This document shows positions 42,485 through 53,137 of a stretch of 64,000 nt of DNA, piece by piece. Each line of letters starts with the position of its first letter. The first letter of the stretch is position 1. Both the position numbers and the translations under genes were made by a program. The notes under the pieces are model-generated. The model searched no databases. It was given only the letters and a program-made list of their open reading frames with translations, and was not told the origin of the DNA. The stretch spans positions 1 through 64,000 of the forward strand of contig MU006237.1 in the NCBI GenBank assembly GCA_010093685.1. Reading direction: 5' to 3'. This stretch comes from Ophiobolus disseminans. Lineage: Eukaryota > Ascomycota > Dothideomycetes > Pleosporales > Phaeosphaeriaceae.

Positions 42485-43143
42485 GAAGGACCGCAGGAGT
42501 ACTTGCCCATGGTGGGTTTGCAAAGCAGAAGTGGCAGGAACGGAGGAGTTGTGTGAAGGAGTCATGGGTGGCGGATGCGGCATCTCAGTGACAGCAGAGG
42601 TAGAGGACATTGGATACAGAGAGGATGGGGAATACTTGGAATTACAGATTCGGAGACATATGAAACCGCATCACTTCTATGGATCCAGTTGTACGACTTA
42701 GCTGCAAAACTTCAATCGCTATGTCAATTATTCACACGGAACACTCGCCTAAATGGAGCATGAGAATCTTTTGAATGTGGCATGAACGCATTGATGAGCG
42801 GTACTTCACGATAAACCCTTCAATTGCAAGAAACCACTGCGCCTACCATATCTGCAAACGTAGTGGAACGCACCAACTATTTGACACCGTTATGCTCTCG
42901 TGTCTCACTGAACACACTACCACGACACTCCTGATCAATTTGCAAGAACCTCCTAGTCTGACAACAATAACAACACAATCCGACCATACCAGCTCACCTC
43001 GCTACCAAGTCCGGCGACAAATGCTTCTTTGATAGCGAATCATTCATCACTTCCCGATCACTCAGCCTTAATGTATGTAGCATCGCTCTTTCTGGTTCTA
43101 GTCCCTGCTTATCGAGATCCAGCCTCCTATCTATTATCAATCA
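42485..43143. other. Spacer and leader of microprotein f
   Basis: 659 bases, purine-rich after e, then an A/C-rich leader. No gene recognised. Confidence 0.35.
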
Positions 43144-43290
43144 ATGGCACCCGCGCGGCATCGCGAAAAGGCCAAGTCAGGGCCGGACTGGGCTTCAATC
43201 ATCATCATTTCCGCCTTCAGTTTCTCGTTATTAGTGTGCGTGCTGTTATGCGCGGTCCCTCTTATCATGTGTGCTGTGGAGAAATTGTAG
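43144..43290 (+). CDS. Single-TM microprotein f (48 aa, possible 65 with TAG read)
   Basis: MAPARHREKAKSGPDWA, then IIIISAFSFSLLVCVLLCAV and PLIMCAVEKL, where a TAG (43288) ends the frame. After the stop the frame stays open for 16 codons (NWITSRDTANLEESIG) to TAA 43339. Siblings have a charged tail at this point, so the TAG may truncate the ancestral tail (CAG to TAG), but so short an extension could be chance. No family recognised. Confidence 0.42.
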   Translation: MAPARHREKAKSGPDWASIIIISAFSFSLLVCVLLCAVPLIMCAVEKL

Positions 43291-43341
43291 AACTGGATCA
43301 CGTCACGCGATACTGCAAATTTAGAGGAAAGTATAGGATAA

Positions 43342-43729
43342 TGGAGGAACATACCAGTGGAGCTGGAGACCAGATATGGGTCATAGCATGCATCTGAACG
43401 CATCAACAGACGCTAGAGTATGGAGTGGTAATAAGACACGTTTATGAAAGATCGGGCATGGAGCTGCTTTCCATTTCGGCGCAAACACACTTGATTAGTG
43501 ACGTGCTTTCCTTCATATTGCTACCTGCAAGTATTTGAAACTTCACCACTTTGCGTTTAGTAGCCAACGGGTCGAAGTATCCTTTGTCATGATAGGCACT
43601 ACTACAAAGGAGCTTTCTACCACGCCATTAGCATTACAGGATATCACTTCGTATCTTCAAAGTCTACCACGCAGTGTCATTGACATTACGCACATCTCCC
43701 AAAATCTCGGTTGAAGCACTCAGCACAAC
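43342..43729. other. Spacer and leader of microprotein g
   Basis: 388 bases without coding signal. Confidence 0.3.
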
Positions 43730-44067
43730 ATGGAATTCCACCACCACGATATAAGAGAGGGTACCATACCACTACTCGCTTTGTTTATACACTCTTTGCT
43801 TACTTGAACACAGCTATCATCAGCAAGAACCCAGAAACCCGTCGAATTCACAGCATTATCGCGATCGTGGCGGCCAGTCTTTTCGGGTTTGCCGTCTTTT
43901 ACATTATCTTCCTCTACTGTCGGTTGGCACACAAATTTGCAAAGGATATTGAAGCGGAACAGAAAAGACAGGAGCAGAATGAGAGAGAGACTGAGTCTGA
44001 GCCCTGCATGAATGAGCGCGAAGAAATCCAGGAACACAGAAAGAGGAGCGGCGACGCACTGGCGTAA
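43730..44067 (+). CDS. Single-TM microprotein g (94 aa, one intron)
   Basis: The only member with a clear intron: exon 43730-43760, intron 43761-43813 (GTACCA donor, TTGAACACAG acceptor, 53 bases), exon 43814-44067. The joined start is MEFHHHDIREAIISKNPETR; the membrane segment is about IHSIIAIVAASLFGFAVFYI; the tail is charged (HKFAKDIEAEQKRQEQNERE). Without this intron the membrane frame has no ATG, so the intron is strong evidence that it is a real gene. The tail contains KDIE, matching EDVE, EDIE and EDLE in members h, i and j. Confidence 0.58.
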
Positions 44068-44364
44068 CGAGCATCATACTCGATTTATCTATTCTCGGAC
44101 AGCCAACCGAATCTCAACCTTCAAGGATCTGCTTGTTGGTCATTTTGACGTGGTAGAACATCTCTGGGTGAGAGCGCATTCAATCATGGCCCGTACATAA
44201 ACCTTGGTCTACGTTTCTCGTGCTGCAAAGTCCGATACCGTAGCTGCAACTCAACCGTGGAAGCCACACTTGCACGTCTTTCGCATCGACCAGTTCATTG
44301 TGCTTACTACTGAACCGGCCATTATCGGTTATCTGTTGACTGTGTACTAGTCAAGTTTCTGAAA
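44068..44364. other. Spacer and leader of microprotein h
   Basis: 297 bases without coding signal. Confidence 0.3.
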
Positions 44365-44565
44365 ATGGCGAAACTCTCATCTTCTCAGAAAGTCAAGATT
44401 GTACTCATCGTTGGAATTGCAATCGTTTCTTTACCGCTACTTTTCATATTGGTGGCATGGTGCCATCGCATAGTTGCACGGCTTGTTTGGAGACAGCGGA
44501 GGCGAAATGAGTCTCAGGAGGATGTGGAGATGCAGACTCTGGGAGCGCAGGGAAGGACGACCTGA
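44365..44565 (+). CDS. Single-TM microprotein h (66 aa)
   Basis: MAKLSSSQKVK, hydrophobic segment IVLIVGIAIVSLPLLFILVA, then WCHRIVARLVWRQRRRNESQ and EDVEMQTLGAQGRTT. A textbook arrangement of the array: short N-terminus, one segment, Arg run, acidic EDVE motif, polar end. ATG context AAAATGG is good. No family recognised. Confidence 0.55.
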   Translation: MAKLSSSQKVKIVLIVGIAIVSLPLLFILVAWCHRIVARLVWRQRRRNESQEDVEMQTLGAQGRTT

Positions 44566-44821
44566 GCAGCGAGGAAGGAGCTGGTGGCCATGTGACAACA
44601 ACAGAGGCGAGGCGCCGATCAATGTATGAATGAAGTGAAAAGTGGTTTTCTGTCAATGTGCAGTCTACTGACTTGATGTCCCTTCCGAATTAGGGTTAGT
44701 AACTGCCACTCACTTTCACTGAACCCTTGGACCGGTATTACGTAATGTCATCTCTAAGCTTCGACGCGTTCTCTTCATAACAAAATACCGAGAACACAGA
44801 TTCAAAGTGCGCAGAAAGTAA

Positions 44822-45031
44822 GTTCCAGTCTCGAGAGCGCTCTCCAGCGACACCGTCTTACATCGCCCTGAAGTTTTACTCGTTCCACTACGCTCAAATC
44901 ACCTCGTGTTCCTGGTTCCAGTTCTCGCGGTGGGGTTCGCATTGATAGCGATGTACATCGTGGAGACACTAGAGGCGAAGCGCCATGGCGAGGACATCGA
45001 GTTGGAGAATGGAAGAGGGGGTCATTCATGA
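44822..45031 (+). pseudogene. Single-TM microprotein i, no start codon found
   Basis: An open frame contains HLVFLVPVLAVGFALIAMYI, then VETLEAKRHGEDIELENGRG, ending at TGA 45029. Segment, basic residues and EDIE motif match member h closely, so it is probably a paralogue. No ATG lies between the upstream stop and the segment, and I found no plausible 5' exon. It may have lost its start, or begin at a distant exon. Confidence 0.42.
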
Positions 45032-45538
45032 ATGTCTTGGCTTGGACCATGCTTGTAGCTATTCGAGGGTTTTAAGGAACCGGAGTGCAAACGAGAGTGA
45101 GGTGGTGATCGAGGAGGACCCGATCTCGGGAGGAGACTTCACACGGAGACACGTGCGTTCATCCGCGACGTCGAACAGGTATATGCCACTTGCTCATCAA
45201 CGGGGGCCGGTTCTAATGCACGATAAGGTAGATGCGCCTCTTTGTATTATGGTAGCTTGTCAGCAACTGTTCACGGTTAGGCTCACGTTCACTCGACGTT
45301 CATTGGTGACAAATGCCACGTGAGAACCACGCGGCTCAACTTCCCACTCAAATGAAAACTCTTTCAAGTTCCGAACTTCTCCATACCTTCTCCTCAACAG
45401 CCAGCCAACTCATTTCTTTGCTGACCGCAATTGCCTGACTAACTCGTTGCCAAAGAGGCGACACTGTCCCATCACAATACGCTCCATCGCACTCGATCCG
45501 TCACTACGCAAAACGAATCTTCGAAACACAAAATCACG
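45032..45538. other. Spacer and leader of microprotein j
   Basis: 507 bases without coding signal. Confidence 0.3.
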
Positions 45539-45781
45539 ATGCAAGATTATACCAGCAGCCCCCCCAAGAGCACCGAGCTTGCCATCATTGTCGCTCTCGC
45601 CATCACCGGCGGCATCACCGGCACCGTCGCATCGCTTGTCGCATTGTGCTACGTCACCAACAACCGCAGGAAGAAGGCGCAACTGAAGTGCAAGGGCCCC
45701 GACTTTGGCTCGGAAGACCTGGAGAAATACATAATCCTGACACAAGATGGCGCGAGGATGCCTTTGAAAGGAATGAAATAG
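45539..45781 (+). CDS. Single-TM microprotein j (80 aa)
   Basis: MQDYTSSPPKSTE, then LAIIVALAITGGITGTVASL (Gly-rich, GxxxG-like, which could favour helix pairing), then VALCYVTNNRRKKAQLKCKG and FGSEDLEKYIILTQDG. The order NRRKK then EDLE matches members g to i. ATG context ACGATGC is moderate. No family recognised; among the more convincing members. Confidence 0.55.
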   Translation: MQDYTSSPPKSTELAIIVALAITGGITGTVASLVALCYVTNNRRKKAQLKCKGPDFGSEDLEKYIILTQDGARMPLKGMK

Positions 45782-46307
45782 GGCGAGGGAGGTATCTCAG
45801 CTGGGAGGAGTGGTGGATGTGGAACATGGGAACAAAGATGGGCGACATGGGGACAGGCAGGACTATGTTGAGTTGACTTTGGTGAATAAGGTCCGGAGCG
45901 TATCATCTGGGTTGTCAGTGGATGCAGGAGCGAGTACATGCCTGTAAAGCAGGTCGTCGGTCATTCAGTTCGGACGGTCGGAAATCGGTGGTACCTCAGC
46001 AAGTCTTTCTGACAGCAAACAATTGTACTGGTCTGTCAATTTCGAACTTCATGGACTGCACCCTTAGCTCCTTGACCATCACCGAAAAACGCTGTAAGAA
46101 ATGTGACACACTGACTTCACGTACAGTACGTTTGTCTGACTTATCATGTATCTTCGAGTCTGCCCAACAGATCCGCCTGCAGACAATCCTCGACTTCCAA
46201 ACTACGACACAACACGTCCTGCCTAAGCCCTAGCACATATCGCACCTCTCCATCGCTCAGTAGTACTTCCTGAAACATACCGGACAAGGACCTTATTCGC
46301 CACCATC
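45782..46307. other. Spacer and leader of microprotein k
   Basis: 526 bases without coding signal. Confidence 0.3.
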
Positions 46308-46526
46308 ATGCTCAACACCGTGGAAATACACTATCAAGTATTGTACGCAATCGCTATACCTCTATGCCTTTGCACGGGCCCCATAGACACCCATATCCTA
46401 CGCCGCTTTTTTTGCCCCACCGTCTCTATCATCTTGGCCATGTTTCTTGCACCCCTCGTGGTCATCCTTTGGGGCTGTATGGTAGTGTATGCCGACTACA
46501 AACGAGGAGTACCGATAGATTGGTAG
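46308..46526 (+). CDS. Hydrophobic microprotein k (72 aa)
   Basis: Two hydrophobic stretches: VLYAIAIPLCLCTGPI near the N-terminus and SIILAMFLAPLVVILWGCMV near the C-terminus, with RRFF between them and YADYKRGVPIDW at the end. It differs from its neighbours by the possible second segment and by lacking an EDxE tail. An internal ATG at 46440 would give a minimal single-segment form. Last member of the array. Confidence 0.45.
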   Translation: MLNTVEIHYQVLYAIAIPLCLCTGPIDTHILRRFFCPTVSIILAMFLAPLVVILWGCMVVYADYKRGVPIDW

Positions 46527-49500
46527 CTGGAAACGGCAGAGGATGGATCTTGACATCGTTGTTTAAGGGCTCTACGAAGTGAGTATGATGCTGCGATAAT
46601 AGATGTTGGCATCCGCTTTCATGACTAGCGGTCCTATGAACTTCGCTGACGTATCCTGCTATAGGAAAGCCCCAGTACATTCATCTCCCCACTGCGCAGC
46701 CCCGGAAACCACACACACAGCGACTGACTCGAACCCAAAGCCACACGTGGTCGCGGACTACCATATCGCACCGGCAGACCGGCATCAAACCCAAGGACTC
46801 CGTTGGCGCAGAACCATGGTACTCTCTGGCGCTGTCGATCCAGCACTCTTTCATCTCGCTACAGTAGCGAATACAACTCTCCCTTCCTCCATTCATCCTT
46901 CACTGCACTCCACCGTTCATAGACAGCAATCACACATATATGCACTACACTCATCTCTCTCCGGGGACCAAAAAGCGCCACTTCCTTTTGCCCTCCCTTC
47001 CACGATACCACCTAGCAGGGATGCCCGCTGCTGTCACACCCAGCCTCTCGGGCAGCGGCGCATTCCCAGTATTTGCTTTGCGAGGCGAGTCGAGGCGACG
47101 GATCTCGTGTCCGGTGGCGCGGGGATATTTTGTCAACGGCGCGATATTGCTTTTGGCGACGCAGGAGGCGGTGGAAGAAGACAAGTAAAAAATGGAACCA
47201 AGCTATTGTTTAATGGAGAAAGAGGAGCGCAGCGCACGCGACGGCCAGATCGAGTCGAGTGGATTTTCACAGCACAAAAAAAGCAGAAGGAAAATCATGA
47301 ATCGTACGATACGACACAAAAAGACCGTTTTCCACACCATGCGATACATCAATCCTCCGATAACAACACTGCAGATGCAGCAACCGCTCGTCCAGTCCTG
47401 CAACCCGTCGCACAACCAATCCAATCCATTACACCTCACTGCTTCATACCCTGCATGTCTTCCTTTCCGTATCACTACACCGGAATAGCCGTTACGTTAG
47501 CCTCTGCGCACCCCCCTGTCACCTGCCCTGTCACTTCCCAATGCGTATCTAGCTGTGGCTGAGTGAAACGTCCCGCTCGTCGAGCCGAGGCGGCATGACG
47601 AGAGCTGAAGTGACCCACCAACAAACGCAGATGACGGCTGGGCATGCTGCGATGACGGGAGGCGGCGTGTGTTACAGCATGTCAAACGAGATCTCTTCTT
47701 GGTGTTTGGGGTTACGCTGAGATGCGGTTTAGTGGTGGGGCTGGAGATGGGTGACAGATGATGATGTTGGGTTGGAGTTGGGCAGAAGTGTATTTTTACG
47801 TGCGGATGTCGGGTTTGGTGTGGTGGAATCGGGCCTTGAGGAAGCAGGCGATTAGTGAGCGACGAAAGCAAGTAAATTCACAGAAGGGGAATATCCCAGC
47901 GATGCAGCGATACGACGTTGAGGATCCAGCTCGCTGGATTCTCGCTCATCTTCTTTTGCTTTTGCGACCATCACACAGGTGCCTCACTTCCCGCGATCCA
48001 TTGGTCTGAGGCCTCTGTGCCCAAAAGCAAACATGGTGGATCTTGCTGCATCTACAAACGCAAAGTAACATGCCGTGAGACGCCTTATCTGCTGCCCCGT
48101 TTCACCAGCGCCATCATCGCGGTCGTTCCTGCATCTCGGGTCCCACGACAGCTGCTCGCAAACGGTCCGGTTGAGCAGGTTCGGTAACTGTCAGACTTGA
48201 TACATCGAAAGTGCGCCCGTCTGTCTGGAACGCTTGCAGTGGGCGTTTGATGAGGCAGATGCCTTGGACGGTGTGAAAGATGTGTGGGATCGGGGAAGGG
48301 GAGAGCAGGAATTGCTGTTTCAGGTACCCTGCATATTTGCCAGCCTCGCTGTCCGCCGTGTGTGTGGGGCGACAATAATGTTCCTTGTGGAGCCTGCATG
48401 CCGCTTGCTTTTGACGACATGAAAATGGTACGTTGAAAAAATGTCGCGAAAGCGAGTTCAGCTGCGTTTGTGTACATTTTGTGCAAAAGGAAAAACTCGT
48501 CCCACTCGGAACAAAGAAGAAAAGCAAAAAAGCAGATCGATAGATGATCGTTACCGACTATGAATGCCCTCCTACAAGATGTGTATCGCCGCGGACTGAC
48601 CCGCCGTTTGTCGATCACCGCCATCACCGCCATCTCATCTCGCAGCGAACGGGCGAATTACATGCGGGCACACGATATTAAGCTTAATCATCGGCGGTGA
48701 CACGGCATATAAGGCGTGAAGAGCCAGTAACTTATCCGCCTAGGCGAGGTGTAACCTTTCTCGCCGACCGAAAATTGATGAAAGCCGCTGCATGCACCTA
48801 AGACGAGCCGTTCCTGTGGAACAGAACGCAATGTACGACTCAGATCATTTGTGCGCACGTCGCTTATGTGCCGAGAGTAACGAAGACGCAAGGCCTTATG
48901 TGAGGCGGACTATCGGGCTGGGGTATTTAGAGACGGCTCTCGCGAGCGCGGTAGAAGTTCCGGGTATGCCTCGAAGAAGCGGTGGTGTCGGTTGCTGCGA
49001 CTACAAGAGGAAGTTCGCGTAGCAGCGTTTTCAAACAATAGCCTGTGTCGCGTTGTCGTGTGTCAGTCGCGTTTCTGTCAGACGGTTGGACGCGTTGGAC
49101 ACGACGCAACCTTGCGGCAGAGGCAGATGCACAAGATGCATAACCGGTTGGTGCGATATTGCGTGCATGCGTGCAGGGGAGGGACCTGCGTATGATGGTT
49201 AAGTTGGATGGGAAGCAAGCAGAAGAGCAGGATCAAGGTGTTAAGAATATTCATGCATCTACGCTACGGTATTCGAGGTATCGCTAAGCAAGTGTGTGGT
49301 ATCCTCTACGATATAAACAAAAGCGTAAAACAACACTTCCATCTAGTGTTTTTGCAAGCCGTGAGAACCCTCAGTGATGTGTAATGAAAATAGACCGTGG
49401 TGGTATCGTAAAAATGCGCTGCGACGCCCAAAATCAAGGACAAAGTCCGCCCCCGGATGTGGTAAAGAACCAACATCGGGCCCAGTAGGCCAACAACCAG

Positions 49501-49598
49501 GAAGGTGTGTGTCGGAAATAGGAACAAAGAAGTGCCGAAGTGAGACATGGTGGTAGTACAAGATGCCCGATAAGAGTCGCAAATAGGTGACGCGATGA
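46527..49598. other. 3 kb gene-poor region
   Basis: No recognisable gene between the microprotein array and the 3' end of the Far1-like gene. One unusually long open frame (46621-47562) is listed separately. Other frames on both strands are short and unrelated to known families. Confidence 0.4.
46621..47562 (+). CDS. Doubtful long orphan ORF (313 aa)
   Basis: Open from ATG 46621 (MTSGPMNFADVSCYRKAP) to TGA 47560 without an intron. The length is more than I would expect by chance, but the composition (His, Ser, Pro, Ala, Arg), the lack of any motif or hydrophobic core, and the absence of obvious codon preference argue against a gene. C/A-rich DNA is poor in stop codons, which may explain it. 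Listed so that it is not lost; I do not assign a function. Confidence 0.22.
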   Translation: MTSGPMNFADVSCYRKAPVHSSPHCAAPETTHTATDSNPKPHVVADYHIAPADRHQTQGLRWRRTMVLSGAVDPALFHLATVANTTLPSSIHPSLHSTVHRQQSHIYALHSSLSGDQKAPLPFALPSTIPPSRDARCCHTQPLGQRRIPSICFARRVEATDLVSGGAGIFCQRRDIAFGDAGGGGRRQVKNGTKLLFNGERGAQRTRRPDRVEWIFTAQKKQKENHESYDTTQKDRFPHHAIHQSSDNNTADAATARPVLQPVAQPIQSITPHCFIPCMSSFPYHYTGIAVTLASAHPPVTCPVTSQCVSSCG

Positions 49599-52500
49599 TT
49601 AGTTCTCCTCCATAAGCGCCTCTTGGTCGCCGGACTCGCGCCACTCGCGTGAGCGTTCGGACAAGCGTTTGACGCCTGTGATGCGCTCCGCCCAGAGGGA
49701 TTCGGATGGCGACCGGAATGTGTATGCGCGCTGTGAGGAAATAACTCCAATAGCCTGCAGCACTGCTTTGCGCGAGTCACGACCGAAGACTGCAGGGTGG
49801 TTGATCCATTCCAGGCTTGACTCGAGTTCCGCATCGAGTGCGTGCATGGTTCGTGCGTCAATACCTGCGGCCGGTGTGAAGGGGCTGTCGGAATGCGGAG
49901 ATGGCGTTCGGGGACGCATGTCCCCGCTGACGCTGTTGGTGGTGGGGGACGAGTCGCCAGTGCTGCCTGTGGCACTGGGAGAGGCGTTGCGCCTGTGACC
50001 TGGAGGAGGCAGCGGTGGCAGACCACCCTTTCCAAGGCCTTTCAAGATGCTCCTTGTTTCTTTGAGCAGATGATGCGCCCTCTCGTGTTGGCCACGTGAA
50101 ACGAGCGTTAGTGCACGTGTCAACATATCTGAGGTAAGCAGCTCCATGCGGCGCTGCACGACATGAGGATGAGGTGGGATAGGCGGCGTTGGTGGACGTC
50201 CGGTTGAACTCTTTTTCGGGCCCGAGGGGAGTAGGGTGATTGCGAGCAGCGAGGGTCTTGGTAGGTGTGACACTGAACCTTCGCGCAGGATGTCGCCATA
50301 GGTGAGGTCGGCTTGAATTAATGGCACCTCTTCCACGCTGAGAGTCCGTGATTCGTCCTGGTCGAGGGGCCCACCGAGAGCCTCTAGTCCAGACACAATG
50401 GTTTCCCACGGATCTTGTGGTAGCTGCTCTGGGGAGCCGGAGTCTGGGGCAATGACCAATTGCACGAGAATGTCTCGCTTGTCGCCGAAGCGCAGGTCGC
50501 CCAACGCCGCTTCGGCGTCTCGGCCGGTCGCTCGTTTTGTGATTTGCAGTGCGCCGCTGATCTTGACAAACTTCGCAGGGGAGCCTTCGGGTAGGCGCAA
50601 CTTTAATCTGACGTTCTGGTGCGAAGTCGTCTGGAGAGAGCCAAGGCAGCCTGCAACGCACTCTCGAAGCATCATCCAGTCCTTGACGTAGGTGTAGGAA
50701 GCCTTTGTGCGCGTGGAGAGCTCAATCATCGTGTCCGGCTTGTGAGTCAGTCCGAGTCCAAATGAATGAATAGAAACCCTGTGGTTCTGTTAATGATGTT
50801 CTTGTAAAAATTTGGCGTGTACGTACTTGGCAGCTTCGGCGCGTGAAATGACAAAGTCCACGCTTTCTGTGTCCGAAGTGGAGGAGTCGCTGATCAGCAG
50901 AATGCTCGAGAGCGGGTTGCTCGATTTGCGCTGCATGAGGAGGTCCATGGCAACATTTGCGCCATCAACCACATCCGCACGGAGGCTCTTTTGCCCTACC
51001 GGTCGGATTGAGTCGAGAACCTTTGGCCAGTCTCTCCACACTTTGCTTGTCATTCCAACAATTGGCACGCCGCCTCCACTTGAGCCAAAAGTCACCAGAC
51101 CCATACGATCGCGTTCACCCAGGCTGTTCACCAGGAATCGGAGAGTATCGCGTAGTAGGTTGATCTTGAGTCCTTGCATGGAGGATGAAACGGGTATCAC
51201 AACTACGACGTCGATGGGCACGTGTATCGAGCTGGCAAGTCGTGGCTCGGGCAGACCGGCGCGGGAATTTGTGTACTCGGTTGGGGCGGTCATGGTCGAC
51301 CTGGCTGCACCATACGACGACGAGTTCACGGACGAGACGCGCCTTGGCTTCCGGTAGTCGTCCTCTTCGGCTCCAGAATTGTCTTGTTCGTAGTCGTGCA
51401 TCCTGTGGCTGGTCGGGAAATCAAGGCGAATGTCCATGAGCGCGCGTCTCCACAACTCCAGCTGTCCCCTCTCTGGGAACTGGAGGTGGAACGAAGGGAG
51501 TTCGGTCACAGACAAGCTCAGGGTCAAAATCAAATCGTCGGCCGAGTGCTCCACCTGGTTGAGGTGTTTCTTGATCAGAATCGAGCCCTTGAGGGTGCAT
51601 TTGGCCTTTTTGTTGGCAGGCGTCGAGCCGTCCCATTGAGGCTGCGGGGCGGACTTCTTCTCCTTCACGCAGATGAGCATCTCGGAAAACAGGTAGCACT
51701 CGAGCTCCTGCCACGACTGTCGGTCCTTCCCAACGCGGATGTGGCCGTGCAGTCGCAGCTTCCCGAACCGTGAGAAATCGAGGCCGTGCCAGTTGTCGAC
51801 GCGCGCATGTAAATCCTCGGTGATCTCGTCCAAGACGGCTGTCGACTCATACGGGGTGTCATACTGGCGGCTGCTTACTGGCGACTTCGGACGGTAGCTC
51901 TCTGTTGCGCTTGCTATCGAGGGCACTGGCGGCGCAGCACTTCGAATGTCCTCGGGATCCGGCCGCCACTTGCCCTCGGTCACCTCGACAGTGATGAGGC
52001 ACGTGAGGCTCTGCTGTTGGCGTGACCTGGAAAGGGTTGGGAATTCGCTGCGGACCGTCACTGTGGGCGCGGGGATGGGGCTCTTGAGGAGGCCGCGGGG
52101 GCTGCTGAGGCTGGTTTCCGTGGACTGGACGTCATAGTCGTGCCGTCGGCCGTCCTGCGCGTAGTCGTTGGTCGAGGAGGCGTGTCCAGTGGCGCCACTC
52201 TCACTGCGCAGATGCTGCCGCGACGCTCCACGTTCTGAAGTGCGATCGCGACTGTGGCTGCTGTCCCGCTGGCGCGCCTGATTGGGTGCGAAGCGGCCAG
52301 AGGCGTCGCTGCCGTTCCGCGAGCGCCCATGCGTCTGGCCGCCATGCTGCTGGTTTTCCGACGACACCGTCTGGTTATCCCATGGCGTGGGAGTATTTGA
52401 CGCGCTGCGGTGGCTGGGCGGCCCCGAAGAGTCGCTCTGCACGGAGCGCACGATGCTGCTCAGTTTCTCTGTTCACGTGTCAGCAGGGTATCACGACACT

Positions 52501-52894
52501 CGCTTCTTCCGCCACACGTACCGAGGTCCATTTGCATCCCACGACTGGTGTCCAAGCCCAGTGTGGCATTGCACGTTGGGCAATGCTGGGACTCGAATTC
52601 GCGGATGTATTCGTAAAAACACGCCTCGTGGCTCACGTGCCCGCAACTGAGCTGCAGGATGCGTTCGCCGCGCAGCGTGTACTCCAGGCTCTCTTCGCAC
52701 ACGCAGCACTCCATGTTGATGTATGTGCGCTCCCTCCTCGTCCGCGACCGCTCGCTGTCCATGACGCCGGCCATGCCTCGGGCCGAGCGGGGCGGCGCCT
52801 GGGGATCTACGAGGGTGGTGCTGCTGGATGCAAAGGGCTTCACGGTGCGGGCAGAAGAGCTGCGCGAGTTGGGACGGAACCCTAGAAAAGACAT
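49599..52894 (-). CDS. FAR1: Far1/Ste5-like RING-PH-vWA scaffold
   Basis: Three exons (52894-52522, 52468-50827, 50778-49599) give 1064 residues; junctions restore MQMDLEKLSSIVRSV and AEAAKVSIHSFGLGL. Order: a basic Ser/Arg-rich N-terminus, a RING-H2 finger (Cys63, Cys66, Cys84, His86, His89, Cys92, Cys105, Cys108), a long disordered region, a PH domain (FGKLRLHGHIRVGKDRQSWQ to LELWRRALMDI), and a vWA domain (PIDVVVVIPVSSSMQGLKIN onward) with a C-terminal extension. RING plus PH plus vWA in this order is the plan of Ste5/Far1 pheromone-pathway scaffolds, which link G-beta-gamma to the MAPK cascade or Cdc24. The vWA metal site is degenerate. Assignment is by architecture from memory. Confidence 0.72.
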
Positions 52895-53046
52895 GAGCGG
52901 CCGAAGCTCTCAGACGGGGCTCACGGAGCAAGTACTGTGGGAATCGTCGCCGGGCGCAGTGAATTCGACACTGCGTTTCGTCTTCTTCCTGGTGCGCCTG
53001 TCGCCTAGTAGCCCGAGTTCCTGGAGGTTTGCTTCGACGGGTCCTT

Positions 53047-53069
53047 GTTGGTGGTGGTGGTGGTGGTGG
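53047..53069 (+). repeat. GGT microsatellite
   Basis: About seven GGT units, 150 bases upstream of the Far1-like start codon. Confidence 0.8.
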
Positions 53070-53137
53070 GGAAGGGTGTGGTGGCTTTGGCTGCCAGACA
53101 AAGAAATGTGCAGACCGGTCGACATGGGAGCTATCGG

